Origin: Anarhynchus alexandrinus
Lineage: Eukaryota > Chordata > Aves > Charadriiformes > Charadriidae
Direction of reading: 5' to 3'
Length of the DNA: 64,000 bases
Assembly: GCA_008711295.1 (NCBI GenBank)
Contig: VUYV01000191.1
Location: 492,298-556,297 of the forward strand
Every line of letters starts with the position of its first letter. Positions within the stretch are counted from its first letter, which is position 1. Below are positions 37,915-49,133 of the stretch, one piece after another. The translations under genes were made by a program, and so were the position numbers. Under the pieces are notes generated by a model, which saw nothing but the letters and a program-made list of their open reading frames with translations, searched no databases and was not told the origin of the DNA.

Positions 37915-38339
37915 TCAAGGGAGAGATCAAGGAAAATAGGAAATTGATAAGTGTACTTCTTGTAAAATACATATTTTGATGCTAAATAAGCTAAACTATA
38001 GATGAAAAAAATAATGTATGCATAAGAGTGTTATTTCACCTATAGTGTGATATCTGGAGTTGAAGCTAACTTAGAAGGAGATAATACATAAAATTATTGT
38101 AATGTTGTACACCTTTCCTCACTTAGGCTTACCAAAAGGTGGGGGGGGACCCAAGTGCCACAAAAAGAGTGTCTACTTGCTTTCTCAGCTTTTATACTGT
38201 AAAGACCTTGTCAAAAGCAAACAAAAAGAAAAAAGACAAAAGTTTGATAAATAACATTTTTTTTAGAATCTTCTATCTGTTTATATTATATTACACTTCA
38301 TAATAATCTGTTATTTATTATTTTTCCATGTTGTCATTT

Positions 38340-38840
38340 CAGTAATATAGAAACAATTCCAATTCCTTTTCATAACCCAGACTGCAGCAAGAGTTATGCG
38401 AACAATACTTTGCAAGAACTTAAAACCAGTTTTACATTCAGCGCTGGATTTGTTTTAATCAGACACAGAAAACAATTTGCATATTCTCAATTACATTCAG
38501 ACAGTTTGCCGAGCAAGATGTTGTTGTTTATTCTTGACTGGTATTAACTCAGAGTTTCTTGCAAAATAAATTGTAGGTGAAACGTATCAACCTTCTTAAT
38601 CCCGGTCTCATTAGCAGACGAAAATTTGAAGAAGTCACTCTTTTCATTTGTGATACTCTTGCATGGCAAAACCCCACAGTAAGAAATCACCGAGCGTTTG
38701 AGGCAACCTTTTAAAATGAGCTAATCTCTTCTCATTAAATAGTGCCGTCATTTTTAAAGCTGGTATTTTGTGCTAATGAAATTACTGACCAGATGTCATG
38801 CAGGGTGCAAAAACCCAAACAAACATCGCTGTAGATAAAT
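38340..38840. promoter_or_regulatory. Candidate conserved non-coding element with octamer word
   Basis: About ten CpG sites lie in 480 bp, amid CpG-poor neighbours (for example 38399, 38442, 38603 and 38690-38696). An ATTTGCAT octamer (POU-type word) lies at 38475-38482, and several TAAT words are present (GCTAATGAAATTA near 38772). There is no repeat match or long frame. The regulatory role is inferred. Confidence 0.25.
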
Positions 38841-39622
38841 AATAGTAGCTTTTCTATTAAAAACAATTAATAAGATTCCTGGGTGTTGAGAAGGAAATGG
38901 TGAGCATACAAAAGAGGAATAACAGAAAAATAGTTAAATCCTGCACTGTTTGGTTGGTCTGCAACTTTGTTATGCTTCAAAGAAGGTCAAGGACAAAAAG
39001 GTATACTTGATCTAATAAAAACATTAATTTAAAAACCCCTCATACTCAGACTTTTTTTTTTTTTTTGCATCTTGTTTTGGTTTTGGGTTAGTTTCTTTGT
39101 TTTTTCTTTTTGACAAAACTACCTTTTATTTTTGCTTTCAGTACTTTCCACCTAGTTTTAAGGAAGAGATGTGGCAGTAGTTACAGCATTGTCTGTCAAG
39201 GCAACTGTTGAACGATCTGTGTGCAACAGAACAAACTAATTTTGGCACAACAACGTTCACCACGGTTGGTAGCAAGCGGGATTTCAGGTGCAAAGTTGTA
39301 TCTATTCTCTAAGAGCTTGGTTGGGGCTGGCAGGCAAGATGGTTAAAGAACAGTCCTGAGAAAAGGCTTTTTTACTGGTTTGAGACCACGTTTTCAAACA
39401 GCAGCTCTGCAACTCTTTGTTCAAGTGTATCGTGTGTTCCTTGTGACGTGTGGAAAACAGACTCCACAACCCAGAAGGTTGTAAAGTAGGTATGTTTATT
39501 CAGCACTGGGCAGCACGGGGGGTTGCCCCACCACAATTGTGCCCACCTACCGCGGCGGTTCTTCTTGTATTTGTGCAGCAAAGTGTTACATATTCACCAT
39601 AATTCAGGAAACGCCTATACAT

Positions 39623-39785
39623 ATCATAGAATCATAGAATGGTTTAGGTTGGAAAGGACCTTGAAGATCATCGAGTTCCAACCCCCCTGCCATAGGCAGG
39701 GACACCTCCCACCAGACCAGGCTGCCCAAGGCCACGTCCAGCCTGGCCTTGAACACCTCCAGGGATGGGGCCTCAACAACCTCTC
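39623..39785 (-). mobile_element. CR1 nested inside the LTR
   Basis: ATCATAGAATCATAGAATGG opens a nearly undiverged antisense CR1 3' end of about 163 bp that stops in the AACAACCTCTCT region. LTR sequence resumes at CTCTCTGCCTTTAACTCC. The CR1 is therefore younger than the LTR. It is almost identical to the copies at 5663 and 57984. Confidence 0.93.
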
Positions 39786-39999
39786 TCTCTGCCTTTAACT
39801 CCTCCCAGCTGCATATGCGCAGTGCCTCCTGGTGGTCATGGGCCGGGGTCTCAGGGATGAAGGCTGTATGTCTTCCTCGCGATGCACTTTCATCTTTTCT
39901 TCAAAACTTGCTTACTGCGGTTTCTTTAGCAAGGTCAGTCATGACTGTTTGGCTTTCTCAGAAGTTCCTTCTGCTAGTTCCTGCTTAAACATCCTACAC

Positions 40000-40160
40000 A
40001 ATGGCCAAGGTTATAGATATATGGCTTACGTTGAGCAATGACTCTGCTGTTAACCCTTAGGCGTTAGTTCCCTCTTACAGAATGACCAAGGTTATAGGTA
40101 TATGGCTTACGTTAAACAATGACTCTGCTATTAACCCTTAGGTGTTAGTTCCCTCTATCA
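40000..40160. repeat. 81-bp tandem duplication in LTR U3
   Basis: The block AATG(G/A)CCAAGGTTATAG through GTTAGTTCCCTCT occurs at 40000-40080 and again at 40081-40160, with only a handful of differences (GGCC/GACC, TTGAGC/TTAAAC, GGCG/GGTG). Direct repeats of this size in U3 commonly act as duplicated enhancers in retroviruses. Whether this one is a family feature or private to this copy is unknown. Confidence 0.9.
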
Positions 40161-40219
40161 CTTGATTATGACAGGCTAGCAGAGAGTAGTAGGAAACCAC
40201 GCATTATTTCCTTTTCCCT

Positions 40220-41179
40220 AAAACTTACTTCGTGCAGTTACCTTTTCCCTTCCCTACAGCTTATCTCTCTCTGATGAAGATGATGGGCCAGAACACTGGT
40301 GTGCCCTGCACAGGACATCTGTAGGTAGATCATGTCTCTCAGGACGACAAAGAAAAGCCATCGAAAAAAAGACTGAACAGTGCATAAGGAACTAGAGCTG
40401 CTAGTTAGAAAACAATCTGTGCTAATGAAATCTTGCCCCTAAATCAGGGTTGTGGACAGATGTCTCTGCTCATTCAGCATTCAGGGCCTGTGTCTAATAG
40501 GGACACTTTGGACCTGTGGTCTGCTTCCGCCTGAAATGTCTAGCACACTCATTTGCAGCCAAATTATTGTTCAAGGTCTCTTTTCACCGAAGAGTACTGC
40601 TGTTTCTTTTCGGTGAGGAGTCTTGGTAGGACTTGTGCGAGCCCTTCTTCTTGCATATATATGACCATCTTCTTCGTATTTGAGCCCGCCGCTATAATTT
40701 TTCAGCAGTCTTCCACTGCAACTGTCAAAGCTGCAAGTGTTTCTTTTAGATCAGCTGTGTTTTGCTTTGGCATACCCAGATTCACATCCTACAGCTGCAG
40801 ACCCTTGGAGGTAAGGAATAACCCATACAGCCGGCTCCATACACCGCGTTTCAGTCTGCCTTTTTCCGCAACAGAAAATGGTGAGTGGTTTGGACCTCCG
40901 CAGCGAGCAGCAAGGACCAACGTGTGTTACACAGAGAGGCTAATTAGAGCAGAGAGCTGCCAAAAAGACATCCACTGAACAGCTTTCTAAGCTGAGCTAA
41001 CTTTGGTGAGGCAGCGTACTTGGGAATTTTTTTTTTTTTACAGCAGAAGCAGCCTGGATAATGCGCGTGATGGCTTCCTCTTTGTCCGATCTTCCTGTTT
41101 GCTAAATATATGTTCCCCAATTGCCTTGATTATGTGCCAAATTTGTATTTCTCATATGAGTGACTTTATGGAAAGAATC
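40220..41179. other. Unassigned stretch between LTR and env-like remnants
   Basis: Possibly retroviral, by position, but no gene is recognised. It includes C/T-rich sequence at 40204-40290 and a T-run at 41026-41038. A 141-residue plus-strand frame (40553-40978) is antisense to the presumed element and is probably chance. Confidence 0.35.
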
Positions 41180-41401
41180 CTAAAATGCACATATTACCTC
41201 GTCATACTGATTTTTATTTTTGCCAGAAAAACAACTATAAACCATGTAGCAAAGGACCCCAGGAAACACTGTTAAAATACAGAAGAAACTCACACTTTGG
41301 ACCATGGCCAAAGATATACCAAACAGAAATTGATTGAAAGAGTACTCTTCAGGCAGATTCAAAATTTCTGGGATTAGTGTAGATTCTTTACCCAGGACTC
41401 T
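41180..41401 (-). pseudogene. Envelope-like membrane-anchor fragment (ERV remnant)
   Basis: This minus-strand open stretch ends at a stop at 41180-41182. In its middle it has a hydrophobic run of about 20-25 residues (roughly 41220-41310, rich in F, L, V and C), followed by a short hydrophilic tail with K, N, Q, D and E. That is the layout of a retroviral transmembrane subunit's anchor and cytoplasmic tail. It lacks a start and is out of frame with the piece at 41428-41700, so it is broken. The call rests on layout and on its position upstream of a same-strand LTR, not on a database match. Confidence 0.35.
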
Positions 41402-41427
41402 TCATACCACATAATTTGAGAAATTGT

Positions 41428-41700
41428 TTAGCTTCCAACAACTAAATATTTGGTCAGCACGTCCTTCACTAAGGCAGGTTTTATTAAGTTGTGTAAATAT
41501 GGATATAAACGTAGATTTTTCTCATGGTGAATCAGGGATTTAGCCCATCCCTGTACATTTGAGTCCATTTGCTCTTCTGTAATAGCTTCTAGTTTCATTA
41601 ATTGTTCTTTAATAACACAGAGATTTACAGCGATGCTTTGTGAAACTGTCAGAGCAAAGACACTTGTTTGCTTGTGGCACTGATGTGACCCATAGCTTTT
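41428..41700 (-). pseudogene. Envelope-like ectodomain fragment (ERV remnant)
   Basis: A 90-codon stop-free minus-strand stretch, bounded by stops at 41701-41703 and 41428-41430. Its first half contains a hydrophobic/polar heptad-like pattern (around VNLCVIKEQLMKLEAITEE), followed by a tryptophan and a charged linker. This resembles the coiled-coil part of a retroviral transmembrane subunit. A frame change separates it from the anchor-like piece at 41180-41401. Chance cannot be excluded. Confidence 0.3.
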
Positions 41701-43087
41701 CTAAATATGACGGTGTGTAAATGTGTTTCTTGTGCAGTTTGCTTGTGCCATCATTTCAGTCCTAATTTCTCTCCTTGAATTAGCCAAAATTGTTTGGAAA
41801 ACCCTAAGAGGACTCTTTAGCCCCTGCATTACACATATAATTTGTTGACACTTTCTTCAGTGTCAGAAGGAGCGATCCGCACACAGTCGACGCAGTGTTA
41901 GCAGCCTCAAGCAGAATCTTACCCGATTATTGCTAATCTCCAAATTTGTGGTCTCCAAATTTGTGTTTTGCTGAGAAGGAGATATTAAAGATTTTGACTA
42001 GTTGGATTCATGCTTAGGTATCACAGATTCATCACAATCCACTGACAAAACTCCCTCTTCCTCCACAGCTCAGCAGCCTGGGTACCTGTTGGACAATATG
42101 CTGCTGGTAATATTCCCTGCAACTTGCCATTTTTGAGAAATATTTATGTCATTTAAAGAACTGTGTGTTTCCCACATGTTTCAAAGTTTCTGTATTCTTC
42201 ACTTCTGTTGGAGTTCTTGGATCCTCTGTCACATTCATAATCTTGTTTATGGGTGAGGGAAGTCCACCTTATGTGTAAAAATGAAGCCGAGAATTTATCG
42301 TTAGCATAATGGAAATCTTAACAGTCATCATTTGGAATTATCACTAGTCTAGATGTAATTATTACAGAAAAACAAAGAATAATAGAGCAGTTAGAGTATT
42401 TATGTACAGAAAAGCTTGCAATAGTATCAATAACACAATTAAAATTGTAGCACATACACTCGGTTTCTATCCCTTTTCCTGGTGTTGTGCTGACCCTTCC
42501 GCTGCTCCTCTGGGTAGGAAGGTCAGTGGTTTCATGCTGATGCTGCTGGTGGGGTGAGGTTATGACAAGTCATCATCTGGAGTCTTTGGCCAGGAGGAAT
42601 ATGATGTTCTTGTTAATGATTTTTCTGGGTTTTTTTTTTCCCTTTCCACTTCGGGTCACTTAGATATGTTTGCTAGCGTGCAAACACATTATTCTTTCTT
42701 CAATGGTCCACAATTCCAGATTACATATGAATTTACTATATACGCTGCCCTTTATGTATGTTAGATGCTATTTCTTTGTTCCCTTTCTTACCCCTAGAAC
42801 CAGTCATGTCCAGCTCCAGCTCTGTATTTTTTTTCACCAACCGTTAGTGAGTCTATTGTTCTCCAGCGTCAAGCCTGTGTCCCGGCTCTTATCGCCCCAT
42901 GCCTTTACTGCTTCACACCACACCCTGGGTCTTCTCAAATCTCCCAACATCATACAGCTCTACACTACAACACTGTGTTGGAGTCATTCTACCTACAACA
43001 ACCTTCTGTTACTGCTATCTGTATATAACTATGGGTCTACCATACACAGCTAAACAAAGGTAAAAGAAATTAACCTTAGACACCTGG

Positions 43088-43315
43088 TCAATTAGAAAGA
43101 CTGCTCTCACAGCTAAACCAAATAAAATGAAGCTGGGGATGGGTCAAGAGTAGTCCAGACAGAACAAGCCAGATGACGAAGAAAAGTCTTTCTTTTCTTA
43201 GTATTTCCTTGTTTATTACCCTCCACCCTGGTCGTCTGCAAAGATGGATGAACAGCGGGTTTGTAACCTCTGCAAAAGACCTTGATTCTGCATCAAGGAA
43301 AATCCCACAGGGCAT
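43088..43315 (-). pseudogene. Envelope leader-like fragment (ERV remnant)
   Basis: This minus-strand frame has a basic segment (R, R, R, K, K and R within about 20 residues, near 43195-43235) followed by a hydrophobic stretch of some 15 residues (about 43150-43195), then a stop. A basic region before a signal-type segment is typical of the long leader of betaretroviral envelope proteins. Its distance from the anchor-like piece (about 2 kb) fits a full envelope gene that has decayed. This is inference from layout only. Confidence 0.28.
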
Positions 43316-46300
43316 TTCTTCTTTGTCCTTTCTCCTTCTTGTAGGAGAAATAAATAAAATAGCTCCCCAAAAGATTATGACAGTCCCTGCTGCAGAGCTA
43401 CTCTACCCTCCCACCCCAAAGAGACACGTTAAACGTGCATCACAACCTGCATTTAAACTGGATACAGCGTTCAGCTTCTGCTCAGACTAGCAACTAACAC
43501 CAGCCTAATCCCATATAAACTTCCAAACGCTCTTGTTTAATTTACTTACCAGTTATCACAATATGTTCCACAGTATTAAATGTTATAGGCTGAGCGGAAA
43601 AATTGTTTCTGAAGCAAGCCTAGATTTGTTTACTTGTTTATGATACATCACATCACAGCAACCAACCACACTGGACATTTTTTAATATTCAATATGAAAA
43701 TTTGTCTACTAAATTACCTTTGTTTGTTCTACCTTTATTTACCTTTTGAAATGTAAACCAACAGCTGAAGATTAATGTGACTTTTTTATATCTCAGTAGT
43801 TTTGTTCCCTGATATATATCAAGACCAAACCAACATGAGAAGAATGTCTGAACTACAAGTACGGTTGTGTCAGTCTTTGGAATAATGTAAAATTGGCCAC
43901 CAAACTTAACTAATAAAAACAAATAAATAGTATATTTGCCAGTGAGCAATATACTTATTTTGTTGAACTTACGGTTTGAAAATTAACAGCAGCAATCTTA
44001 ATAAATGTTGGATAAATCAAAACTTATGTCTAAAAAGTAGTTTCCCTTCTCTGTTGTGTAAATGCAACCTTTAAGAATAGGGATGCTTAAATTTTACTAA
44101 TCTCAGAGTCATGTGATTTAAACCCAGCATTACTGGTATGAAGCCAGGTTTTAAAATGCATGTTTTAAAACCAAAGTGCATGGCAAACTTTAGTCCAGGG
44201 AATGTTTACTAGTGTCTGTAAAAAACCCGACTGTATTTTATTGGCTGTGCCTTCTTGTTTACAATACAGATCAGGCAAATTGCATAAAGACATTTCTGTA
44301 TTTGCAGGAGATAAAATGAGATTGTTAATAAGTATTCAGCGTTTGACTGTAGAGGAATGTAATCCACGGTACTGTTTCCGTTAATGTTTGAGTTGCTAGC
44401 CACAAGTTCACTTGTGGGTTAAGACATCAGCAATGCCATCCTATACATCAGGACAGCCCCTTTCTCCTGCTCAAGCCTTCCTACTTGCATGATGATCCTA
44501 TAATTTCTCTGCTTTTTCAATCCTTCAGTGATCGGATCAGTCTAGAATTAAAGAGCACCATCAGACAATTTTTATACGGATATTGTTATAATGGAATATC
44601 GTTGTGGACTCCAGTCTTACAAGAACTTTTGTTAGTCAACCATTTTGCAATATTTTTGGGAGCCTTGCCACATTGTAGTTGGACCAGTAAATAAGAGAGG
44701 ATGCTGTGACAGACAGTTTGTCACTTACCAATAAGATGTGGTTTAGTCTTTTTCAATTAATTTACAGAACAAATGAGACCTTATCCTATAATAGTAGGTT
44801 TTGTAATTCAAAACATATTTTGATTTTAAATATGTAAAAACAAAAGTGAAAGAAGTTTTAGAACTACTTTGAAAAAGAATTTGTGCTGTTTGTTTGTGAT
44901 TCATGAGAAAATCACTTGAAATGCTTCTAATCCTATTTTTCATTTGTCCTAAGGAAACAAGACCATAATACACCTCAGTGGTGTAAGGTGGGAATGAAAT
45001 ATTAGTAATAGGAAATTGAGCATAGCATTATAAACTGCTCTTGTGGCTGATCAAAAAGCTGCTATTTTTTTGAATTATTACAGAGAAACAGAGGATATAG
45101 ATTGGGTTTTAGATGCACAGATTTTTCTTTTTAATTCATGTTCTGTAAAGAAATGAGTCTAGTGATAACGACTGATATAATTGACCGACGTCTTTAGAAT
45201 ATGCTGGGGTAGGAACAATCCCTTAAACTCGTACAGAGTGTCTGTCTTTAAAGATGAGGAGATAGTAGTAAACCTCAAAGGTTATTTAGTTTTTTTGTTT
45301 TCAGCCCTGATCCCTATTTCTGTGAAATCCATGAGCATAACTCCACTAAATTTAGCAGCCACGGGTATTTTGTGAGTGATTAGCAATGGGGAGCAATGGT
45401 ACGGGCTGGGTGGGATGAGCCTTAAGAGGAGGAGGCTGGAAACTCCTGTCCAACCACCTGCTAATTCCTTCCCTATCTCATCTCTGTAACCTGCTAATTC
45501 TCCTTCCTGAAGCCCTCAGTACACACTTAAAAGCCTTTATCTTGCTTATGTGCGTATTTAGTGCAGTTATGATGCAACATCTGCTATGCTTAGACTAAAA
45601 TGAGTGACAATCCATCACAATGAAACATTTGTAAGTTACTTTTAACTTTGGAAATATTTAAAAGCAGCATTTGTAAAGTGCTTAGTCGCTTGTTGGACCC
45701 TCCAACCTTTAATATGGATTTCTTCCCCGAATACTTTTTGTATCATTAATAAATAGATTTTTTCCTGTATACTTTTTATATTGTTTACATTACTTTTCAC
45801 TGCAGTTTAATATTGGAACCATCACATTTTATAGCCCCATAAAGTTATAAAGGCTATACCAATTTCCAACATAATATTTTTTATGGAAATGACAAAGATT
45901 TTCCGTGAAGTCAGCCTTCCAAAAAGGCCTGTAGTGCTTCTCTCCACAGAGGGTAATAATAGCAATAATATTTATTTAGTACCTTTCATCTAAGATTGGC
46001 AAATATTTTGCATGAAGTCCTAGCTCTGTGTTTGCTCTAGACTACGCCACTGCATTTTCTCTCAGCAGGAGTACGGAGGTAAATCAGAATATTGCTTTTA
46101 TAGATGCTGTACCCATTATGAGAATGTAAATGATGCCCCCTTTGCAGAGATTTGGCCATCAGCAGTATCAGGCCTTTTCCTTCTCTCATTATAAAAAAAA
46201 AAAAGAGGGGGGATGACACTGAATACTGACACACCACCCTTTACCTACAGCTCTTTTGCAGCCCACATACATTTTGGTCCAAATTATTTGGGTCTCCTTT

Positions 46301-48888
46301 GTGCTGCAAGGTAAATAGATATTTTACTCCTTTTCTCAGGGGAAAATTGCATTGCAAGAATTAAGGTGATCAGGCAGGTTGCTATCAGCGGGGAGGGAGG
46401 GTTTGAGGTAGAATACATTGTTCCAAATGAATAGTTCTTCATTTTAATGATCTGATCGGTATCTTTAGAGTGTGATTCATTTAACTTTGGTGCGTATTGG
46501 AAAGGCATACATTCACCCAATTTGGTAACACTGCATCTAGTGTAATTTTTTTCAGCAGGGGACATGAAATAACTTGATTATGATAAAAAACAATTGACAA
46601 ACAAAAAAAGTTCTATCTCCCCTTAGAATGGCTTTCTAAAATTTCTCCACTGCCAGTTATTTATTAATAATTTCTTCTCTTCCAATCAAGTGAAAATTAT
46701 TTACTTGTCAGGGACAACTCAATACTATATCTTTTTTCATGTTATGTTGGAAGGTTTTGGTCATAACAGGTTATATTTTAGCAGCTTTAATTCTAGCAAG
46801 CCTTGATGATGCTCAATTTTTTTCAGATATAAAATTGGAAAGAAATCTCATGCAGTATTTGCAATTTCACTTCTTCCAGATAGTCCAAGTTTGTCCTGCA
46901 AGCCAAAAGCTTTAGATCTCCTGAACGCAATAAGAATGTTGCTGACTTGGTTTTGCAAGAATTTAATCCTTTCGTAGTGTGCAAATAGGAATGCAGAGCT
47001 GAAATATCCAGAAGAACCACTTCAAGCTGTTGTATGGGTAACATCAACTTATTACCATGGAAATGCCACTCTTCTAGGATTTAACTTTGAATATTAGAAA
47101 TTACAGTCTGTTCTGTGAACGAAAGAACTGCTTTTTAAAGGTTATTATTTTATATATTTAACATAGGTAAATGACAAATAAAACTAAAGACCGCTAAAAT
47201 GATTGATGCTGTTCCAAGCATATATTTGAGTTTTTCCTTCCCACTTAGTGTTTTCTTACAAAATTGTACAGAAGTTCTTTGCAAAGCATTTTGATTGCTC
47301 GGGCTATTATGTGAATACTCAGAAAATATTCAGTTTATTTCACTTAATGTCAGGACTAGAATTTTTTTTTTCTTTTAATAAAAAAGCTAAAAATATGATT
47401 TGGACTCTTGTCAGTCCTTACTTGATAATTGGTATCATCTCTTCACCAGTTCTTCAGCTCTAGTCATAGCTGCCAAGATCATTTTCCTCTTTAGCTGACA
47501 TATTACTGCCTCATATTTTAATCTCTGCTTACTTGTTTGTTTTCCCACCGCCGCCTCGTAGCCCGGTTGAGTATGGCATTACCATTATTTGTAACAGACC
47601 ACAGGCTTTGTGCCAAGTTACCACCACAGACTTCAAGCCTGTCTGGACCTCACTGGAGACTGTTTTAGCTTGTAACACCAGTTACCTAATCACCTATTGT
47701 CTGCTCTGGTTTAGCTTTTGCTTAGTTTGGTACAATTGTGCATCTATTGTTATGTATACTATAGCTAATACTGTAGTAACAAGTTACTGGCTAGAAAGGA
47801 CTATCTATGGCCCTGGAATAAAATGCAGCGTAGAGGACGGTATGCATGGGAAGACAAAAGACACCTTGAAAGGGCATGCCCAGGATGATAGTAGAGGCCA
47901 CAGGGCTAGAAACAACTCAGCTGCGGTCAGTTACTGGGCATAAAATGACCACAGGTTGGGAGCTTGGCCAAATCAGTGTTAGGGGTAACTAAGAGAACAA
48001 AGAACAAGCACCAAACCTGTATAACACATATCTTATATAGTAAATTCAGACATAATGTGGATTAGCAGGAGAAGGAGGAAAAGACAAAGTGTAACACATG
48101 CTAGAAAACACAGCAAAATCGTGCTGACTCAAGACAAAGAATAGACTCAAGACAAAGAAATGGTAAACATTAACACCTTACTCATCTCAGTGAAGGGCTT
48201 GGGAAGCTGAAGACTTGCTGTAAACCTCTCTCCTCATATTGAAGATGTTGACTTTAGGACTCAGGAGAGCAGTGGAAGGCTGAACATACTACCAGAGGAA
48301 GGGGTAGGTACTAGAAAGTTTGTGTATATGTCATTTTAACTGTGTATAATTTGAACTAATAGTAATTCTCCCATTAGACTGGTAAGACTTTAATTAGAGT
48401 AACAGTAAATTACTGGGTTTGCATATATGGTGTGGTACTCGTGTCTGTAATACGATTCTGACTGGAAGAAACATATGAGAACTCAAGTAACCTAATCAGA
48501 GATTTATATGCAATGAATTGGTAATACCCTTCAGTGCAGCATCTTTACCCTTCTTAACTCCATCTTTCCCCACTGTTCTTTCTCCTGTTCTCTTGTGTTG
48601 TATTTTACCTACCAGCTTATCACATCCATCTACTTTTCAGATTTTAGCTTGGACCACAAAACTACTCATGTACACTCCATCGAGTGTTTATTATCAACTC
48701 ATTAACCTCTCTTCCTTAAAATCTTTCCTTATAAGCCATAGAAGATATAAAAGAATTAATGATGACTGAGTAAACAGCGGGACTCTGATCTTCTGGTTTT
48801 GTTTTTTAGTTGCAAATAAATCAGTTAAAAAGAAACTTTTTATGCCTTTCTGCCTTCTGGATCACCTGTCAGTTAGTTGTGAGAAAGG
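43316..48888. other. Single-copy DNA without recognised genes
   Basis: No pol or gag sequence and no second LTR matching 39433-40203 was seen, so the retroviral remnant appears to stop by about 43.5 kb. Near 45955-46010 the words ATTTATTTAGTACCTTTCATCTAAG recall the head of an ancient amniote MIR-type SINE, with low confidence. A 136-residue plus frame at 47533-47943 is treated as a finding. A small GACTCAAGACAAAGAA duplication lies at about 48125-48160. Confidence 0.4.
45950..46015 (+). mobile_element. Possible ancient MIR-type SINE fragment
   Basis: The order AATAATA, ATTTATTTAGTACCTTTCATC, TAAGATTGGCAAATATTTTGC resembles the conserved head of amniote MIR-like SINEs (AATAATATTTAGCACC..TTTCATC). 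The similarity is short and from memory, and the rest of the element cannot be followed. Confidence 0.25.
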
Positions 48889-49133
48889 ATCATAGAATCA
48901 CAGAATCATAGAATGGTTCAGGTTGGAAGGGACCTTAAAGACCATCTAGTCCAACCCCCCTGCCATGGGCAGGGACATCTTCAACTAGACCAGGTTGCTC
49001 AGAGCCCCGTCCAACCTGGCCTTGGACACCTCCAGGGATGGGGCAGCCACAGCTTCTCTGGGCAACCTGCTCCAGGGGCTCACCACCCTCAGAGTGAAAA
49101 ATTTTGTCCTGATATCTAATGTAAATCTGCGAT
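48889..49133 (-). mobile_element. CR1 LINE, about 245 bp, antisense
   Basis: ATCATAGAATCACAGAATC opens it. The antisense 3' UTR follows (CCAACCCCCCTGCCATGGGC; ATCTTCAACTAGACCAGG; CACCTCCAGGGATGGGGC) down to the TGATATCTAATGTAAATC region. It has the ATCTTCAACTAGACC form also seen at 32824, so it belongs to that subfamily and not to that of 5663/39623. Confidence 0.94.

Larger units (their letters stand above)
34764..39432. other. Single-copy DNA with candidate conserved blocks
   Basis: No gene is recognised. Blocks at 35440-35800 and 38340-38870 look like conserved non-coding DNA by composition. A purine microsatellite with a gap occupies 37689-37914. T-runs lie at 36988-36999 and 39052-39066. 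Confidence 0.45.
39433..40203 (-). mobile_element. Endogenous retrovirus LTR, probably a 3' LTR
   Basis: I recognise this as an avian retroviral LTR family from words such as CACGGGGGGTTGCCCCACC and CATATGCGCAGTGCCTCCTG. On the minus strand an AATAAA poly(A) signal lies at 39495-39500, followed within 70 bases by a possible ...AACACA end at 39433. The 5' edge is less certain: TGCGTGG at 40203 follows a purine tract (AGGGAAAAGGAAATAA on the minus strand, 40204-40219) that would suit a polypurine tract, while an alternative edge is near 40173. U3 holds an 81-bp duplication and the LTR is interrupted by CR1 at 39623-39785. The envelope-like remnants to the right lie on the expected side for a 3' LTR. 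Confidence 0.6.

Noticed and set aside
37362..37979. Longest open frame (205 residues) on the plus strand, and its minus-strand partner
   Set aside because: Most of it is translation of the GAAAAA microsatellite and crosses N bases. Nothing outside the repeat resembles a domain.
40553..40978. 141-residue plus-strand frame
   Set aside because: It is antisense to the presumed retroviral element and lacks any recognisable motif.
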